64,000 nt of DNA from Bradyrhizobium sp. CCGB12 (lineage in GTDB: Bacteria; Pseudomonadota; Alphaproteobacteria; Rhizobiales; Xanthobacteraceae): positions 4,030,001 through 4,094,000 of the forward strand of contig NZ_JANADO010000001.1 in assembly GCF_024199845.1 (NCBI RefSeq), given 5' to 3'. Shown here in pieces: positions 61,055 through 64,000 of this stretch. Made by a program: the position numbers and the translations under genes. The stretch's first letter is position 1; each line of letters begins with the position of its first letter. The notes beneath the pieces were generated by a model. It searched no databases and had not been told where the DNA came from. It saw nothing but the letters and a program-made list of their open reading frames with translations.

Positions 61055-61205
61055 TCTTCCCCCTCTCCCCGTTCTTACGGGGAGAGGGCCGGGGTGAGGG
61101 GCCATCTCCGCAAAGACAGTGAGAGACGGACTCGCGGAAGCTCCCCCTCACCCGGAATTTGCTGCGCAAATTCCGGCCTCTCCCCGCAAGCGGGGAGAGG
61201 CGAAA
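61055..61205. repeat. Intergenic palindromic repeat between the acyl-CoA synthetase and IclR genes
   Basis: It begins with CCTCTCCCCGTTCTTACGGGG and ends with CTCTCCCCGCAAGCGGGGAGAG. Between them is an inner hairpin GGAATTTGCTGCGCAAATTCC (61152-61172). It is the fourth member of the block family seen at 7289, about 17060-17320 and 51478, and follows the synthetase gene directly. Confidence 0.75.
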
Positions 61206-61210
61206 CAAGC

Positions 61211-63340
61211 TCAGAGCAGCCCTGCCCCGCGCGCCCACTTGTACTTGGCCCCGAGCACCTCGACCGGCAGCTCGGTCGAATAGGCGTAGGCCGGGATGCC
61301 GTTCTGATAGAGATATTCGGCGGCTTCCTCGACCTCGACGTCACCGGCGAGCGAGGCAACCATGGGCTTCACAAAACCCTTGGCCTCCATCTCCTTCTTC
61401 ACCTCGACCATGTTGCGGGCGAACACCATCGGCGGGGTGACGATGGTATGCCAGTAGCCGAGGATCAGCGCGTGGATACGCTCATCCGACAGGCCGAGCT
61501 TCACCGTGTTGACGTAGGTGATCGGCGGTTCGCCGCCGGTGATATCCACAGGATTTCCGGCCGCACCAAACGGCGGGATGAACTTGCGGAAGGCCGCATC
61601 GAGATCCGGCGGCATCGACATCAGCGACAGGCCGTTGTCGACGCAGGAGTCCGACAGCAGCACGCCCGAGCCGCCGGCACCGGTGATGATCAGCACGTTC
61701 TCGCCCTTCGGCGTCGGCAGCACCGGAACGCCGCGAGCGAATTCGAGCAGCTGCCGCAAGCTGCGCGCGCGGATCACGCCGGACTGCGCCAGGACATCCT
61801 CGTAGATCTTGTCGTTACCGGCGAGTGCGCCGGTGTGCGACGAGGCCGCCTTCGCGCCGGCCGAGGTGCGGCCGGCCTTGAGCACGACGACAGGCTTCTT
61901 CTTGGAGACGCGCTTGGCCGCTTCCGCGAAGGCGCGGCCGTCCTTGAGGTCTTCGCAGTGCTGCGCGATCAAGTTGGTGTTCGGGTCCTGCTCGAAGAAG
62001 GCGAGCAGATCGTCCTCGTCGATGTCGGACTTGTTGCCGAGGCCGACGATCGCCGAGACGCCCATCTTGGCCGAGCGCGAGAAGCCGATGATCGCCATGC
62101 CGATGCCGCCCGACTGCGACGACAGCGCCGCGTGGCCCTTGACGTCGTAGGCCGTGCAGAAGGTCGCGCAGAGATTGGCGGGCGTATAATAGAAGCCGTA
62201 GATGTTCGGCCCCATCAGGCGGATGTCGTACTTCTTGCCGACCTCGACGATCTCGGCCTGCAGCTCCGGCGCGCCGGCTTCAGCGAAGCCCGACGGGATC
62301 AGCACCGCGCCCGGGATCTTCTTCTCACCGCATTCGGTGAGCGCTGCCGCCACGAACTTTGCGGGAATCGCGAACACCGCGACGTCGATCACACCAGGCA
62401 CGTCCTTGACGCTCTTATAGGCCTTGTAGCCGAGGATCTCGGCGGCTTTGGGATGGATCGGATAGATATCGCCCTTGTAGCCGCCGTTGATGAGGTTTTT
62501 CATCACGGAATTGCCGATCTTGCCGTCCTCGGCGGAGGCGCCGACCACGGCGACGGCCTTCGGCTGCATGATGCGGTTCATCGCCGCGACGATCTCTTCA
62601 GTCGGCCGCGGCTTCGGCTTGGGAACGTAGGCGAAGTCGACGACGATGCGGACGTCGGCGGCGGTCGCCCCCTTCGGCGTCGCGAACACCGGGTTGAGGT
62701 CGAGCTCGACGATTTCGGGGAAGTCGGTGACGAGCTGCGAAACCTTGACGATGACGTCGGCGAGCGCGGTGCGGTTCACCGGTTCCCCGCCGCGAACGCC
62801 CTTCAGGATCTCATGCGCCTGGATGCCGTCGAGCATCGACAGGGCATCCTCCTTGGTCGCGGGCGCGAGGCGGAAGGTGATGTCCTTGAGGACTTCGACC
62901 AGCACGCCGCCGAGGCCGAAGGCGACCAGCTTGCCGAACGAGCCGTCGGTGATCGAGCCGACGATGACCTCGGTGCCGCCGGCCAGCATCTGCTGCACCT
63001 GGATGCCCTCGATCTTGGCGTCGGCCTTATATTTCTTGGCGTTGGAAAGAATGGTCTCGTAGGCCTTCTCGGCATCCTCGGCCGTCTTCAGGCCGACGAT
63101 GACGCCGCCGGCTTCGGTCTTGTGGAGGATGTCCGGCGAGACGATCTTCATCACGACCGGGAAGCCCATCGCGGAGGCCATCTTGCCGGCCTCGCCGGCC
63201 GACTTCGCCACGCCCTCCTTCGGCACCGGAATGCCATAGGCGTCGCAGACCAGCTTGCCTTCCGGCGCCGTCAGGCTGGTGCGGTTGTCCGCCTTGACCT
63301 GGTCAAGCACCTTGCGGACGGCATCTTTGGAATTGGACAT
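61211..63340 (-). CDS. ADP-forming acetate/acyl-CoA synthetase, fused subunits
   Basis: A 709-residue NDP-forming acyl-CoA synthetase. Residues about 20-240 form the ATP-grasp (beta) part (GFPVVMKIVSPDILHKTEAG, VELDLNPVFATPKG). About 255-345 is a CoA-binding Rossmann domain (KAVAVVGASAEDGKIGNSVM). The rest is succinyl-CoA-ligase-like, with SSQSGGIGMAI and the likely catalytic His in KAASSHTGALAGND. The beta part comes first, so the fusion order is the reverse of some archaeal enzymes. It makes acyl-CoA from acid, ATP and CoA; the acid is unknown. It is divergent from a GntR gene with twin operator-like sites between. Confidence 0.87.
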   Translation of the reverse strand: MSNSKDAVRKVLDQVKADNRTSLTAPEGKLVCDAYGIPVPKEGVAKSAGEAGKMASAMGFPVVMKIVSPDILHKTEAGGVIVGLKTAEDAEKAYETILSNAKKYKADAKIEGIQVQQMLAGGTEVIVGSITDGSFGKLVAFGLGGVLVEVLKDITFRLAPATKEDALSMLDGIQAHEILKGVRGGEPVNRTALADVIVKVSQLVTDFPEIVELDLNPVFATPKGATAADVRIVVDFAYVPKPKPRPTEEIVAAMNRIMQPKAVAVVGASAEDGKIGNSVMKNLINGGYKGDIYPIHPKAAEILGYKAYKSVKDVPGVIDVAVFAIPAKFVAAALTECGEKKIPGAVLIPSGFAEAGAPELQAEIVEVGKKYDIRLMGPNIYGFYYTPANLCATFCTAYDVKGHAALSSQSGGIGMAIIGFSRSAKMGVSAIVGLGNKSDIDEDDLLAFFEQDPNTNLIAQHCEDLKDGRAFAEAAKRVSKKKPVVVLKAGRTSAGAKAASSHTGALAGNDKIYEDVLAQSGVIRARSLRQLLEFARGVPVLPTPKGENVLIITGAGGSGVLLSDSCVDNGLSLMSMPPDLDAAFRKFIPPFGAAGNPVDITGGEPPITYVNTVKLGLSDERIHALILGYWHTIVTPPMVFARNMVEVKKEMEAKGFVKPMVASLAGDVEVEEAAEYLYQNGIPAYAYSTELPVEVLGAKYKWARGAGLL

Positions 63341-63650
63341 GTGGCTTCTCCCTTGACCTCAGTTCGTTCTTTATCAAGCGCGCGCGTTGCGGCTGCCCGT
63401 GATGCTTGCCATTCGCCGCGCTCTGTTCCATGCCGCGGAACGGAGTGGCATAAAGCCGAGACTACTCCGCCGGCGTGGATCAAAAATGGCTGGCGATGGC
63501 ATTTGGTATGCCAGAAGCCAACTTGTCAAGCCAGAGCGCACCTTAGAACGCCGCAAAAAATAGCCAGCTTGACATTCTGGCATGTGGTATGCCAAAAACT
63601 TTCCCGTTAATATTCCTGTAAAAGACGACTCCCACTGGAGGAGATTCGTC
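63341..63650. promoter_or_regulatory. Divergent promoter region with two TGGTATGCCA sites
   Basis: This 310-base gap has no gene. TGGTATGCCA occurs at 63504-63513 and again at 63585-63594, the second preceded directly by TGGCAT, giving GGCAT-GTGGT-ATGCC symmetry. A TTGACA lies at 63569-63574. The spacing of 81 bases allows one site for each divergent promoter or looping. The adjacent GntR protein is the likely ligand. Confidence 0.6.
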
Positions 63651-64000
63651 GTGTCACTACGGAAACCAACCAAGGCGTTGCCGAACATGGCCGAGGCAGA
63701 CATCGCAATCGTTCGTATTGCCCCGGAGAGCAGCTTCAAGAACAAGGCGTATGACGCCTTGAAGGAAGCCATCCTCAAGATGGACATCTATTCGACGCCC
63801 GAGCCGGTGATGCTCGACGAGCGCGCGTTGTCCGAACGTCTTGGCGTCAGCCGCACGCCGATCCGCGAAGCGATCGCGATGCTGGAGCAGGACGGCTTCG
63901 TGAAGACGGTGCCGCGCCGCGGCATCATGGTGGTGCGCAGGACCAAGAGCGAGATCGTCGACATGATCCGCGCCTGGGCGGCGCTGGAGAGCATGGCCGC
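63651..64000 (+). CDS. GntR-family (FCD) transcriptional regulator, C-terminus off window
   Basis: The first 116 codons are present. The start is a GTG behind GGAGGAG. A winged helix-turn-helix spans about residues 25-95 (LDERALSERLGVSRTPIREA, GFVKTVPRRGIMVV), followed by the start of an FCD domain (EIVDMIRAWAALESMA). It is divergent from the acyl-CoA synthetase and probably controls it. Genes beyond the right edge would show whether this is a carboxylic acid (for example oxalate) utilisation locus; nothing in view decides that. Confidence 0.87.
   Translation, partial: MSLRKPTKALPNMAEADIAIVRIAPESSFKNKAYDALKEAILKMDIYSTPEPVMLDERALSERLGVSRTPIREAIAMLEQDGFVKTVPRRGIMVVRRTKSEIVDMIRAWAALESMA

Noticed and set aside
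61211..64000. Assigning the acyl-CoA synthetase and GntR pair to oxalate degradation
   Set aside because: Similar pairs may neighbour oxalyl-CoA genes in related bacteria, but no oxc or frc gene lies in the window, so the claim cannot be supported here.

Overview
The window is high-GC alphaproteobacterial DNA that looks like a Bradyrhizobium chromosome. The reasons are the ChvE-GguAB sugar system, the Caulobacter-type XylX homologue, the dense ATGA gene overlaps, the many solute-binding-protein transporters, and rhizobial-type intergenic palindromes. This genus call rests on protein resemblance recalled from memory, not on a search. No rRNA, tRNA, CRISPR array, intact insertion sequence or phage gene was seen. 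Almost everything is metabolic or transport related.

Left part (1-18.5 kb, all minus strand). A sorbitol/mannitol-type ABC transporter (smoEFG-like, the last gene cut by the window edge) lies with a SorC-family regulator and a HAD phosphatase. Next comes an 11-gene run on one strand: a YtfQ/R/T/YjfF-type sugar importer, a GntR regulator, an L-arabinose/D-galactose 1-dehydrogenase, a mutarotase, an SMP-30 lactonase, and ChvE-GguA-GguB. A XylX-like 2-keto-3-deoxy-pentonate dehydratase lies just upstream. Together these describe uptake and non-phosphorylative oxidation of pentoses or galactose; the sugar-acid dehydratase and the semialdehyde dehydrogenase are not in view.

Centre-left (18.6-28.5 kb). 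This is the most unusual region. It holds an APS-reductase-like flavoprotein and a short two-cluster ferredoxin (AprA/AprB-like), a HEAT-repeat protein, a ferredoxin-NADP reductase and a DUF971 protein. It also holds a Crp/Fnr regulator behind a consensus sigma-54 promoter, a sulfonate/taurine-type ABC importer whose binding protein ends in a NosL-like domain, and a YeiH-type sulfate-exporter-family protein. Four of its promoter regions share a CRATTAGTT motif and a fifth carries a weaker version. I infer one regulon for an undescribed, probably sulfur-related redox pathway; the substrate is unknown.

Centre (28.5-50.5 kb). A Liv-type branched-chain ABC transporter is divergent from an acyl-CoA ligase / TetR / Baeyer-Villiger monooxygenase operon, with a 21-bp palindrome between them. 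Then follow alanine dehydrogenase with a divergent Lrp regulator, a PaoABC-like molybdenum aldehyde oxidoreductase, a basic amino acid decarboxylase, a GNAT acetyltransferase, a D-2-hydroxyacid dehydrogenase divergent from a split sulfopyruvate/phosphonopyruvate-decarboxylase-like enzyme, a VanZ-like protein and a small secreted protein.

Right part (50.5-64 kb). The glyoxylate-to-glycerate genes gcl-hyi-glxR, adenine deaminase, a NYN-domain putative RNase, a TctCBA tripartite tricarboxylate transporter with an IclR regulator, and an ADP-forming acyl-CoA synthetase divergent from a GntR regulator that runs off the right edge.
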